Positions 9,597 through 17,125 of a stretch of 64,000 bases of DNA are shown here, one piece after another. The DNA is from Paralteromonas sediminis (lineage in GTDB: Bacteria; Pseudomonadota; Gammaproteobacteria; Enterobacterales; Alteromonadaceae), in NCBI RefSeq assembly GCF_003820355.1, contig NZ_RPOK01000003.1, forward strand, positions 227,686-291,685, written 5' to 3'. The notes under the pieces are model-generated. The model was not told where the DNA came from, did not search any database, and worked only from the letters and a program-made list of their open reading frames with translations. Positions within the stretch are counted from its first letter, which is position 1, and each line of letters begins with the position of its first letter. The translations under genes and the position numbers were made by a program.

Positions 9597-9661
9597 ACTG
9601 ACATGTGTTACGAGTGATATATGTAAGATTGAGGCAAAGTAGGCAATTTCAAGGAAGTTAT

Positions 9662-10426
9662 CTAAGGTATTGTTTTTTCCAGCGGCTCGGAAAGGCGCAG
9701 ATTTAGGTGCGCATTTTCTTGGCGCGCTGCCATTATCGCAATGGCTTGGTTTATTTTGTCGATCTGCTTGGCGAACGGGGCCTCTTTGTTAATAGCAAAA
9801 TACAGCAAATCATCGCCGTAGTTTGGCAATACGGTATAGTCAAATGTGGCAGCTACATCCGTCATTTCGTCAATCACAATATTACCGGTTGAAATGGTGG
9901 CAAGGGTACCATCAAGTCGTTGTTTTGCCACCATTCGCAACCCCACATCAACCGAACTCACGGGTGTGAAAAATGTGGCAAGCTTAGCCTCCTTCATTCT
10001 TTTTGGTATAGCAAATGCCCTGTGCACACCAATTAAGAGGGTTTGCGCCTGTGTATTCAGAGAAAAATCTTTATGACTCCCTGAAAGATAAAATATGGCA
10101 AGTTGTTCTTTGTAACTGTAAGGCACCATTAAAAACTCTTGAGCCCTGTCATCGGTATAAATTAAGCCAGGCATGATATCTATCTCACCGGCTCTCAAAA
10201 GCGCCATACAGCGCACAAAGGGGGCGCGTATCGAAGTATCCAAGCTTACATCTAACGTTAGCGCTAGCTTGAAAAGTGTTTCCATATTGGTGCCGGCCCA
10301 CTGCTTAGAGCCATCGGCATTAAGCGTGTAAGGCGTGTAATCCGAGCAGGTAGACAGGCGCTCTGCATGCACACTCGCGCTACACAGCACCAAGCTAAAC
10401 CCTATACAAAGCAGCGTTTTTTTCAT
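9662..10426 (-). CDS. Periplasmic solute-binding protein, family 3-like
   Basis: From ATG at 10426 the protein has 254 residues; a GTG at 10444 is an alternative. A signal peptide ends at about VHA-ERL. The remainder follows the two-lobe type II periplasmic binding fold of SBP_bac_3: CSDYTPYTLNADGSKQWAGTNME near the N-terminus, RAPFVRCMALLRAGEIDIMPGLIYTDDRAQEF for the first hinge, and YFAINKEAPFAKQIDKINQAI near the C-terminus. No transporter genes are adjacent, so it may be a stand-alone binding protein or a sensor partner. The ligand is not predictable; amino acids are the commonest in the family. A related protein lies at 20767-21507. Confidence 0.78.
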   Translation of the reverse strand: MKKTLLCIGFSLVLCSASVHAERLSTCSDYTPYTLNADGSKQWAGTNMETLFKLALTLDVSLDTSIRAPFVRCMALLRAGEIDIMPGLIYTDDRAQEFLMVPYSYKEQLAIFYLSGSHKDFSLNTQAQTLLIGVHRAFAIPKRMKEAKLATFFTPVSSVDVGLRMVAKQRLDGTLATISTGNIVIDEMTDVAATFDYTVLPNYGDDLLYFAINKEAPFAKQIDKINQAIAIMAARQENAHLNLRLSEPLEKTIP

Positions 10427-10525
10427 AGTGAAGAAGTGAGTCACGCTACGCTATTTAACCATTGCTAACACAGATGATGAGTGTAAATCAGCCAATGGAC
10501 GCAGGCAATCATAGTATTTTTTCTG

Positions 10526-11032
10526 TTAGAAACGGGCCAAATCCTGCTTTTCAAAACGGTCAGCATTCAATGTTACATTGTGTTTGGCCGCCAGCGCATC
10601 GAGCTTTGCCTGAGATATCGCAAGCTCGTCCATGACCAACGTGTTGTCGTCAAGTTGCCACAAAAAACGCGAGCCGGCATAGCTGAATTGCATGGCGTTC
10701 ATGGCCGTAACATCACCCTCTTCAGCAGCCTGATTTAATTTTGGCAATTTGCGGGCGATGTAATTCAGCGTTTGCTTGAGCTCCCACACATACGTTACCT
10801 CCGCCATGAATGGATGGTTACGCCATTTGTTTAGCACCGCACCTATGGTGATTGCAGACACTATGACCCCGAGTAAGTTCCAGTGAAAATGAGAACCTTC
10901 CTGATCAGGAAATAGGAAAATAAGTAACTGCGCAATGCCAAGACTACCTACTAACAAAGAAGCAATGCATGAAACAATCACAATATTAAGATGTTTGCGA
11001 TATCGCGCTTTATTGATTTTTTTTAACTGCAT
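10526..11032 (-). CDS. DUF3087 membrane protein
   Basis: The 168-residue protein has two N-terminal transmembrane helices (about 17-38 and 48-66) separated by a short loop (FPDQEGSHFHWN). A cytoplasmic helical tail follows, with WRNHPFMAEVTYVWELKQ and a C-terminal KQDLARF. This matches the DUF3087 family of gammaproteobacterial inner-membrane proteins of unknown function. It lies just downstream of the sulfotransferase gene on the same strand (24 bp gap), so it is probably on the same transcript. Confidence 0.78.
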   Translation of the reverse strand: MQLKKINKARYRKHLNIVIVSCIASLLVGSLGIAQLLIFLFPDQEGSHFHWNLLGVIVSAITIGAVLNKWRNHPFMAEVTYVWELKQTLNYIARKLPKLNQAAEEGDVTAMNAMQFSYAGSRFLWQLDDNTLVMDELAISQAKLDALAAKHNVTLNADRFEKQDLARF

Positions 11033-11056
11033 AACAAGGTGCTAATCCAAGAAAAA

Positions 11057-12700
11057 CTATGATTCTAACCATGTGGGAACAGGGTATCCCATCGCGCGTA
11101 AAAGGCGTTTGAGTTTTTGGTTCGGTCTACGGTACACCCACTTCAGCCATAACCTTAACGCCCTATTGAGGGTAGGCCTATTGTCTGTTTTAAATACTTC
11201 TCTTGGCGCTATTTTTTGCGCCGGTATATTCAGAAAGGTAAAGACTTGCTGCACGGTGGTATCATGTGATGTTAGCAAATCCGTATTGTCGACAATGAGG
11301 ATCTGATCGTCATTAAAGTATTGCCGCACGATGCAAATTTGATCGTAATACTTCCCTCGCGACAGGTACGAATAAGTGCGTCTAGCGAAGGTAAATAGCC
11401 AAGGCTTTATCCTCCCGAGGCGCAACGGTTCAAAAAGAAACGCAAAGGCAATACTGCGATTTTCAGCCTTTCTGTTCTTTTCCATCTGATAATGCGAAAT
11501 GGCCCGCTCAACAGGATCGCGGATTTGAATAATGACCTTTAAGTCAGGGTTGTAGTCGTGAAGCGCTTTAACTATCTCAGGGCAAAATAAATAAAAGGGA
11601 GTAGCTTCGCCAAATAGCGTCTCTGAGCTGGCCGCTCTGTGCTTAAACCGGTCATCAAAATATATGGCATAGCGCGTATTCACAGCCTCAGTTGACATGC
11701 CTGGTTGGTAGTCTTCTGAGTCAAATAAATGCACCTCTTTAATCGCAGGTATAGCGATATTACTGTGCTCAGATAAAAAGCTTGCTAGGGCTGTCGTACC
11801 GCACTTTTGTGCACCAATGATCATAAAATCCAAGCGTTGTTTTTGTGCTTCAGCTGCCTTGGCATTAAAAAGCGTTTGCTCAACTTCCTGTTCATTGTAA
11901 AAGCGCCAGCAGGCATGTTCGGGTGAGGCTTTTAACTTTGCGTACGCGGCCTCAATCAAGCCGATGTTATACAACGCATTGGCGTTTCTGTCTTCTAGAT
12001 GTTCGTTCAGTTTGTCCGCACCGGGAACGATGGAACTCAGCGCCTTACCGCCCGTTTTGATAATGTCTTCATATCGAATGATTTTGTCCTTCGGCAATAT
12101 AGTTTTAAACTTTTTATAGTACCAATCCAACAGCAGGAGCTGCCTGTCAAGATCATCACTGACGGCGCTAAGCGTAGCGTGCAAGTTTTCATCAAATGCT
12201 TCTGCCATGGGAGCATGACCACGACTTAAGGGGTGATCCAAACTATTCCAGGACGCAATCACAGACAGTGGGTTTCTAATTTGTGCAAACACAGTAAAAG
12301 AGGTAGTCAGCTCATCGAGTAAAGCGGAAAATGCATTGGGATGTTTCAGTACCAACGAAAAGTGGTTATCCAGCTTTTGCGTTATTACAGTAGGCACCTT
12401 GGCGACGATCTTGTTTTTGCGCTTTTCTCCCGCCGGCGACTCCGCAAATGTATTCGTGGCCTGCTGGTCTATCTTATTGATTAATATAGGTTGTTGACGT
12501 TGAATATTTGAATAAGTGTCAGTGAGATAATCCGTAATAAACGTTGCTCGGCGCTGCGCGTTTTCACACTGAAGAAAGGCATCCATGTCCATGGACTCTA
12601 TCAGCGCATGACTGCATGGGATCTGGTTAAGCAAATGACACGTGAGAGTAGTGCCTGAGCGCGGAATGCCTGCAAATAAAATAAACGTATCAGTTTGCAT
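11057..12700 (-). CDS. Tandem sulfotransferase (two fused domains)
   Basis: The 547-residue protein contains two sulfotransferase modules. The first (about 1-270) begins with GIPRSGTTLTCHLL, the PAPS 5'-phosphosulfate loop. The second (about 285-540) repeats it as GAQKCGTTALASFL and carries KVIIQIRDPVERAISHYQM, the PAPS 3'-phosphate-binding RDPxxRAxSxY motif of heparan sulfate and Stf-type enzymes. Sulfotransferases move sulfate from PAPS to sugars or proteins; two sites on one chain could sulfate two positions. The gene overlaps the upstream glycosyltransferase gene by 11 bp, which suggests joint decoration of one glycan (inference). Confidence 0.85.
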   Translation of the reverse strand: MQTDTFILFAGIPRSGTTLTCHLLNQIPCSHALIESMDMDAFLQCENAQRRATFITDYLTDTYSNIQRQQPILINKIDQQATNTFAESPAGEKRKNKIVAKVPTVITQKLDNHFSLVLKHPNAFSALLDELTTSFTVFAQIRNPLSVIASWNSLDHPLSRGHAPMAEAFDENLHATLSAVSDDLDRQLLLLDWYYKKFKTILPKDKIIRYEDIIKTGGKALSSIVPGADKLNEHLEDRNANALYNIGLIEAAYAKLKASPEHACWRFYNEQEVEQTLFNAKAAEAQKQRLDFMIIGAQKCGTTALASFLSEHSNIAIPAIKEVHLFDSEDYQPGMSTEAVNTRYAIYFDDRFKHRAASSETLFGEATPFYLFCPEIVKALHDYNPDLKVIIQIRDPVERAISHYQMEKNRKAENRSIAFAFLFEPLRLGRIKPWLFTFARRTYSYLSRGKYYDQICIVRQYFNDDQILIVDNTDLLTSHDTTVQQVFTFLNIPAQKIAPREVFKTDNRPTLNRALRLWLKWVYRRPNQKLKRLLRAMGYPVPTWLES

Positions 12701-13661
12701 GGTGAGACTCTTTTAACCAATTATCCAACAGCTCGTGTACCCTTGTTCGTTCTTTATCTATTGAATTTGACAACGCTGTAGCTCTCGCGTTGAGCTGAAT
12801 CTCGCGCTTTTTCTCCTCTGATAAGCGCTCATAATCATCTATACACTGCAGAATACCTTCTGCAGTATAGGATTTTGGCATCATACAATTGTATAGGTGT
12901 TTACAGAAAGTTCGGTTACCTACACAGTCCGGTACTAGGGCAACTGCACTGTTTGCCATGGCCTCAAGCGCAGGTAAATAATAACCTTCGGTCGGGTCAG
13001 GCAGTAGCACTGAAATCTTCGTATTGCCCATTATGCTCAGCACATCCTCTCGGGGAATTTTTTTTGGGCAGGCGATCACCTCATACATCGACGAGAAAAG
13101 CATTTTTTCAAGTTCATTACAAAGTGTCGGCTGCTTCATCCCCAGAATAAAAAGGGTGTTTGAGTACTGAGTGTCAGTCGACTTTACATCAATATTGTGT
13201 CCATTAGGCACAGTAATTATGGGGCCGTTTACGTTTCCCGTTTTACGGATAGCTTGTTCAACCTCTGCGGAGACACAAAGCCTCATAGCAGGCCGAGATA
13301 AGTAGCTATAGAGTTCTGTATTAGGCTCGGCGTGTCTGACATGTTGAATAAGATTAATGACAGGCGTAGTGTCGTCTTCTGGCACATTCCGCCAGTCTGT
13401 GCCCGCCACAAACAAGGCATCATACTCCGTTGTGTTGAAGTCTACGCTTTGTGCCATCTCCTCTGGCGACCATGGGCATGATGCGTCTCTGAAAGAGGCA
13501 TCACTGAAGTGAAGAAACGTGGAGAAAGCCGGGTGAGTACTAATATGTTGGTAGTAATCATAATACTTTTGATGCCCACCGGTGTAGCCCTGATAGTCCC
13601 GACAAAACAACATCCTTATTTTAGGTTTGACTAAATGCCGAACTTTCTTTAACCACTTCAC
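12690..13661 (-). CDS. Glycosyltransferase, GT-B-like
   Basis: From GTG at 13661 (AGGG 7 bases upstream) the protein has 323 residues; TTG at 13679 is an alternative start. The N-terminal half is a Rossmann-like region (PKIRMLFCRDYQGYTGGHQKYYDYY). The C-terminal half contains VPNGHNIDV and the donor-site motif PDPTEGYYLPALEAMANSAVALVPDCVGN, typical of GT4-like enzymes (E near the G-x-x-PALEAMA segment). It has no membrane helix. It overlaps the sulfotransferase start by 11 bp, so the two are translationally coupled. Donor and acceptor sugars are unknown. Confidence 0.8.
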   Translation of the reverse strand: MKWLKKVRHLVKPKIRMLFCRDYQGYTGGHQKYYDYYQHISTHPAFSTFLHFSDASFRDASCPWSPEEMAQSVDFNTTEYDALFVAGTDWRNVPEDDTTPVINLIQHVRHAEPNTELYSYLSRPAMRLCVSAEVEQAIRKTGNVNGPIITVPNGHNIDVKSTDTQYSNTLFILGMKQPTLCNELEKMLFSSMYEVIACPKKIPREDVLSIMGNTKISVLLPDPTEGYYLPALEAMANSAVALVPDCVGNRTFCKHLYNCMMPKSYTAEGILQCIDDYERLSEEKKREIQLNARATALSNSIDKERTRVHELLDNWLKESHHAN

Positions 13662-13746
13662 GGTAATGCCCTGGAACAAAAAAATGAAGCATAGTGAGCA
13701 TTACCGCAGGATGCAACAGGTACACGTTTTGGCATGTACAAGATGT

Positions 13747-14286
13747 CTACTGATTTACATGCGCCATAAGAGGCTCAAAAGACGCCGGCTGAATATTACC
13801 AATCACATTGACAAACACGGCTTCATCAGCAGATAAGCTAAGCACCACCAACCCATCAATATTGTCACCGTTGGCTTTCATAAACATTAACGTGGTTTCA
13901 TCTTCTTCTTTTTCAGAGACCCAAAGCACAGGCATCCACCCTTCCTGATTCAGGTTATCTTGCGTTTGTGCAATATTCTTCTTAAAAATTTCACTGTTGT
14001 CGGTCACTTCGTACACGCTAATTCGGATGCCCTCCAACTCTTTAAGCAGCACGCCGACTTCAGGGTCTTGGTCCACGTCGGTAAACCAGCGAGCTGCGCG
14101 GAGCGTAGTCGGCCCTAAAGATAAATTCACTTCACTGTCAGCCTGCCACCAGTAGGGTGAATCGATGTGAGCATATCCAGGGTGGTCGTGCAGGCCACTG
14201 GCGGTAATACTGCAGCCGCTCAACAATACGACCGCTGCTAGTATCAATAGCCAAATACCCTGTTTGATACGGTGAAAAGTCGTCAT
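13747..14286 (-). CDS. DUF4252 lipoprotein
   Basis: The 179-residue protein has a lipoprotein signal with lipobox LLSGC (Cys near residue 25). The mature part resembles the neighbouring DUF4252 protein: a VYEVTDN strand, NLNQEGWMPVLWVSEKEEDE, and GLVVLSLSADEAVFVNVIGNIQP. The two are evidently diverged duplicates. It is the last gene of an ECF sigma operon. DUF4252 proteins are often encoded with an ECF sigma and anti-sigma pair, and their function is unknown. It is likely anchored in the outer or inner membrane facing the periplasm. Confidence 0.83.
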   Translation of the reverse strand: MTTFHRIKQGIWLLILAAVVLLSGCSITASGLHDHPGYAHIDSPYWWQADSEVNLSLGPTTLRAARWFTDVDQDPEVGVLLKELEGIRISVYEVTDNSEIFKKNIAQTQDNLNQEGWMPVLWVSEKEEDETTLMFMKANGDNIDGLVVLSLSADEAVFVNVIGNIQPASFEPLMAHVNQ

Positions 14287-14296
14287 AATCTACTCC

Positions 14297-14836
14297 TCAC
14301 AGATCAACATTGATGTTGAGCGAACCGGTCACTTTGTTCAGTTGCTCTGGGTCAATTTCGCCAACGATATTGATGAACACAGCTTCTCGCTCTGCGCCAG
14401 CACTGTCGTCCACTACCATGACTACCAGACCATCCATGACATCGTCAGTTACTTTGGTAAAGATGCGTACCCGTTCTTTTTCTTCATTAACCGACACGAT
14501 AGGCATCCAGTTTTTACCTGCAATGTCATTGCTCACTTTGGTAATTAAATCCATTGCCGGCTGAACACTTCCTTCAATGTCATACACATTTACCCTAACC
14601 GCCTTTAGTTTACTGATAAGCTCACTGGTTTCAGGGTCAGATGCGTTTAACTTACTGACAAAGGTTAGCATGGTTTTATTCAGATTTATCATTACTTTAG
14701 GCTCACCATAATCGGCTTCCAGACTGGTAAATTCTACATACCCTCTCTCAAGGGTAATATCGTCAGTCGTTGCCTGCGCCGCCACGGAAAGTGAAAGGCT
14801 AATAAAGGCCAAAGCGGTTAACAGTAACTTTTTCAT
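14297..14836 (-). CDS. DUF4252 periplasmic protein
   Basis: The 179-residue protein has a Sec signal peptide (cleaved near AQA, residues 20-23) and a DUF4252 domain: KLKAVRVNVYDIEGS, NWMPIVSVNEEKERVRIFTK, and a C-terminal VFINIVGEIDPEQL. Its start overlaps the stop of the anti-sigma gene by 4 bp, so translation is coupled. Together with the following lipoprotein it forms a pair of paralogs, one soluble and one lipid-anchored, presumably both targets of the adjacent sigma factor (inference). Confidence 0.84.
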   Translation of the reverse strand: MKKLLLTALAFISLSLSVAAQATTDDITLERGYVEFTSLEADYGEPKVMINLNKTMLTFVSKLNASDPETSELISKLKAVRVNVYDIEGSVQPAMDLITKVSNDIAGKNWMPIVSVNEEKERVRIFTKVTDDVMDGLVVMVVDDSAGAEREAVFINIVGEIDPEQLNKVTGSLNINVDL

Positions 14837-15378
14837 AAGGTTTCCTTAACGTGATGTAGCGGTGTGGCCAATCCTCTGTTGAATTGACGCCGAATGTTGT
14901 CATCGAATGCGTGTGAAACTGTGTCTGAGGTTTTTGTCTGTGCCATAGACACATAATGCAGAGCCACCAGCAGTTCTTGCTCTGCTTGCCTCACTTGCGC
15001 AATATTGGGTTGTGCACCTGAAGGTTCATCGAGCATTTTTCCCGACATGAGTCCGATCACCAGGGTCGCGGCAATGGCAGTGAATGTTTTCCATCGCCGT
15101 TTAAAATCGCCCCTGATAACCGTGCCTGTGTTTTTTTCCTTGGCAATACCTTGAAGCTTTTCTTCAAGCCCTTCAGGTAACGGTTGTACCCCTATTGCAT
15201 CAAGGTTTTGCTCAATCTGTAACGCGCGCTCTATGGCTTCGACGGTCGAAGGATTAGGTTCGCCCATTGTCTCACCGTCGCTGGCCAGCGCTCTGGCCAC
15301 GACCCGCGTATCCGCAGTGGGCGGATTTGCCGCCAGAAAGCGTTCCAGTTCTTGTTGCCATGCGTTATGTTTATTCAT
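14833..15378 (-). CDS. Putative anti-sigma factor, single-pass membrane protein
   Basis: The 181-residue protein has a cytoplasmic N-terminal part of about 95 residues, one transmembrane helix (TFTAIAATLVIGLMSGKML, about 93-111) and a short periplasmic tail. This topology and its position right after an ECF sigma gene (8 bp overlap) fit an anti-sigma factor. A canonical zinc HxxxCxxC motif is absent, so the assignment rests on context. It would hold the sigma factor at the membrane until an envelope signal releases it. Confidence 0.65.
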   Translation of the reverse strand: MNKHNAWQQELERFLAANPPTADTRVVARALASDGETMGEPNPSTVEAIERALQIEQNLDAIGVQPLPEGLEEKLQGIAKEKNTGTVIRGDFKRRWKTFTAIAATLVIGLMSGKMLDEPSGAQPNIAQVRQAEQELLVALHYVSMAQTKTSDTVSHAFDDNIRRQFNRGLATPLHHVKETL

Positions 15379-15868
15379 GAGAAAACTCCTTCAATAAACG
15401 TTTTAACTGGTGTCTAGCGCGATGCAGGTACACTTTAACTTGTGTAGCAGAAAGGTTGAGCGAAGCCGCTGCCGCAGAATGGCTGTTTTGCTGTACATCA
15501 CACAACATAATCAAAGAGCCGTAGGGCTCTTTCAAACCCGAAATAGCCTGCCCAAGCCAGCTGCTTAGCTGTGCGTGCTGCAATTGTCCGTCGGGCTCTT
15601 CAAAGTGTTGCGTTACCTGATGTGCTTCCTGTACTTCACTGGTATTTCTGCGTCTGCGAATTTTGTCAATGCAAACATTACGAGTGACTGCAGATAGCCA
15701 ACCAGACACCTTTTCTGCTTCTATATCGTCCATGCAATTCCACAAGCGCGTAAACACTTCTTGCGTGCTGTCTTCGGCGTCATGTGGATCGTGCAAGATA
15801 TACAACGCCAACGAATAAATACGTTGTTGTTGTTCTGCCAGCACTTGTTTGAATTTTTGTCCTTTCAT
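15371..15868 (-). CDS. ECF RNA polymerase sigma factor
   Basis: From ATG at 15868 the protein has 165 residues. Region 2 reads YILHDPHDAEDSTQEVFTRLW (core and -10 recognition) and region 4 reads SAAAASLNLSATQVKVYLHRARHQLKRLL (helix-turn-helix for -35). Short length and lack of regions 1 and 3 place it among ECF sigma factors. It heads a four-gene operon with an anti-sigma and two DUF4252 genes. A GTG 12 bases upstream is an alternative start, but it lies inside a possible -10 element. Autoregulation is likely, as is usual for such operons. Confidence 0.88.
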   Translation of the reverse strand: MKGQKFKQVLAEQQQRIYSLALYILHDPHDAEDSTQEVFTRLWNCMDDIEAEKVSGWLSAVTRNVCIDKIRRRRNTSEVQEAHQVTQHFEEPDGQLQHAQLSSWLGQAISGLKEPYGSLIMLCDVQQNSHSAAAASLNLSATQVKVYLHRARHQLKRLLKEFSHE

Positions 15869-15875
15869 ACTGATA

Positions 15876-15903
15876 TACACGCACCACGAACTAAAAAGTT
15901 ACA
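15876..15903 (-). promoter_or_regulatory. Candidate ECF-type autoregulatory promoter
   Basis: On the minus strand TGTAACTT is followed, about 16 bases later, by CGTGTA, resembling the AAC/CGTC pattern of ECF promoters. It lies directly before the sigma gene. Transcription would begin within a few bases of the ATG, so the mRNA might be nearly leaderless. Weak evidence from one site. Confidence 0.3.
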
Positions 15904-16186
15904 GGTTATTGAGCAAAAACCAGAAAAAATTCATAAAGCTCAAATATTGAAGGCCATAGAGAAGCAAACAAACACGTTGATAGGGCCAGCTGTATCGCCC
16001 AGTAGTCCATAGCGTTTGATTCACAATAAAGACAGTTTTTTATTTAAGCACAGCTTGCGCGGTGTCTGATTCACTAAAGTGTAACGAAAATTACTGGTAG
16101 CTGAAGCCACTATGAGCTGATACCCTTTGGCGAGCATTGATGCTAGTTAACTGTGTAAGGCGCAAATCTATCAAGGAGCTTTTGCC
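15904..16186. other. Intergenic region between divergent genes
   Basis: Apart from the ECF-like promoter at its left edge, this stretch shows no convincing gene. AAGGAGCT at its right end is the ribosome binding site of the next gene. Confidence 0.4.
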
Positions 16187-17125
16187 ATGGAACACCGACT
16201 ACATGTGTCTGTTGTCATCCTACTGTTTTTCTCTTATTTTCTGCCCGCAAACGCTGAGACGCAGAGTATGCCCACGATTTTGTATTGCCACACCTGCAAT
16301 ACAGATGTGCAGTATGCTGAAAAAGTACTGAAAGAAGTCAGCTTGCCGCATAACGAGCCACAAACCCTGTATATGGTCAACTTGTTAAGAGGTCAGGTTA
16401 TCGCCTACCAGGTCGCCCTTATAAAGGGTAAATCAGAATCTGATGCGCCGGTGTTAACCTATACCGTCACCCCCATTGCGGGTGATGACGCTGTGCTAGA
16501 AGGCATTGCTGATGCAAGACTGATCGTACAAAGCTTTGGCCAGGCATTTAATAACATTACTCCCAACGCGCTTTCTATTCCATTTGATTCAGCAATTGAT
16601 CTGCTAGGTCCATCAGAGCTTTTCAAAAACGGACTGCAAAACCGCTTGAGTCATCACACCAGCAATCTGTGGTTTTCGCTTAACCAAAACGCCAGTCATA
16701 TGGCCAAAGCCGTAGCTTATGATCTGCTCGTAGCTAGCGGTTGTTGCTTCGCCAGAATAACATTTGAAGATACTTCCCAGGTGTTAGTTAAGTCAGTCGC
16801 CATTCGTCGAGAGGTAAGTGGTTTGTTTAAAATGGACATAGCAACAGAGCTGGAAGGCTATTCCCAACTTAATAGCGTTATTGATATAGAATTCGATGTA
16901 GAGCTCAATACTATCAGGACCCCAAATATTCTGGCATTTCCAAATCAGGCTAATCAATTTGCGAAGTGGAAGGTTTCAAATGTACCCTATGAAATCGCTC
17001 AGGAAATCGCCGAACTCGCATCCAGAGTGGGTATTGAAGCCCCGCTACCAACAACAAACATGGCGTGTAACTTCACTTTTCAATGCTCCCAAACGCGGCA
17101 ATGCAGTTTTGAGCCGACTTGCTAA
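16187..17125 (+). CDS. Exported protein of unknown function with clustered cysteines
   Basis: The 312-residue protein was not recognised. It begins with a signal peptide (about 1-23, ending ANA) after a good AAGGAG site. The mature N-terminus has an ILYCHTCN motif that looks like a CxxC redox or metal pair. A second Cys pair (SGCCFARI) lies in the middle, and the tail (MACNFTFQCSQTRQCSFEPTC) holds four Cys. Disulfides or metal binding in the periplasm are likely (inference). The region between is mixed alpha/beta. Its stop codon overlaps that of the membrane sigma gene by 4 bp. Confidence 0.75.
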   Translation: MEHRLHVSVVILLFFSYFLPANAETQSMPTILYCHTCNTDVQYAEKVLKEVSLPHNEPQTLYMVNLLRGQVIAYQVALIKGKSESDAPVLTYTVTPIAGDDAVLEGIADARLIVQSFGQAFNNITPNALSIPFDSAIDLLGPSELFKNGLQNRLSHHTSNLWFSLNQNASHMAKAVAYDLLVASGCCFARITFEDTSQVLVKSVAIRREVSGLFKMDIATELEGYSQLNSVIDIEFDVELNTIRTPNILAFPNQANQFAKWKVSNVPYEIAQEIAELASRVGIEAPLPTTNMACNFTFQCSQTRQCSFEPTC

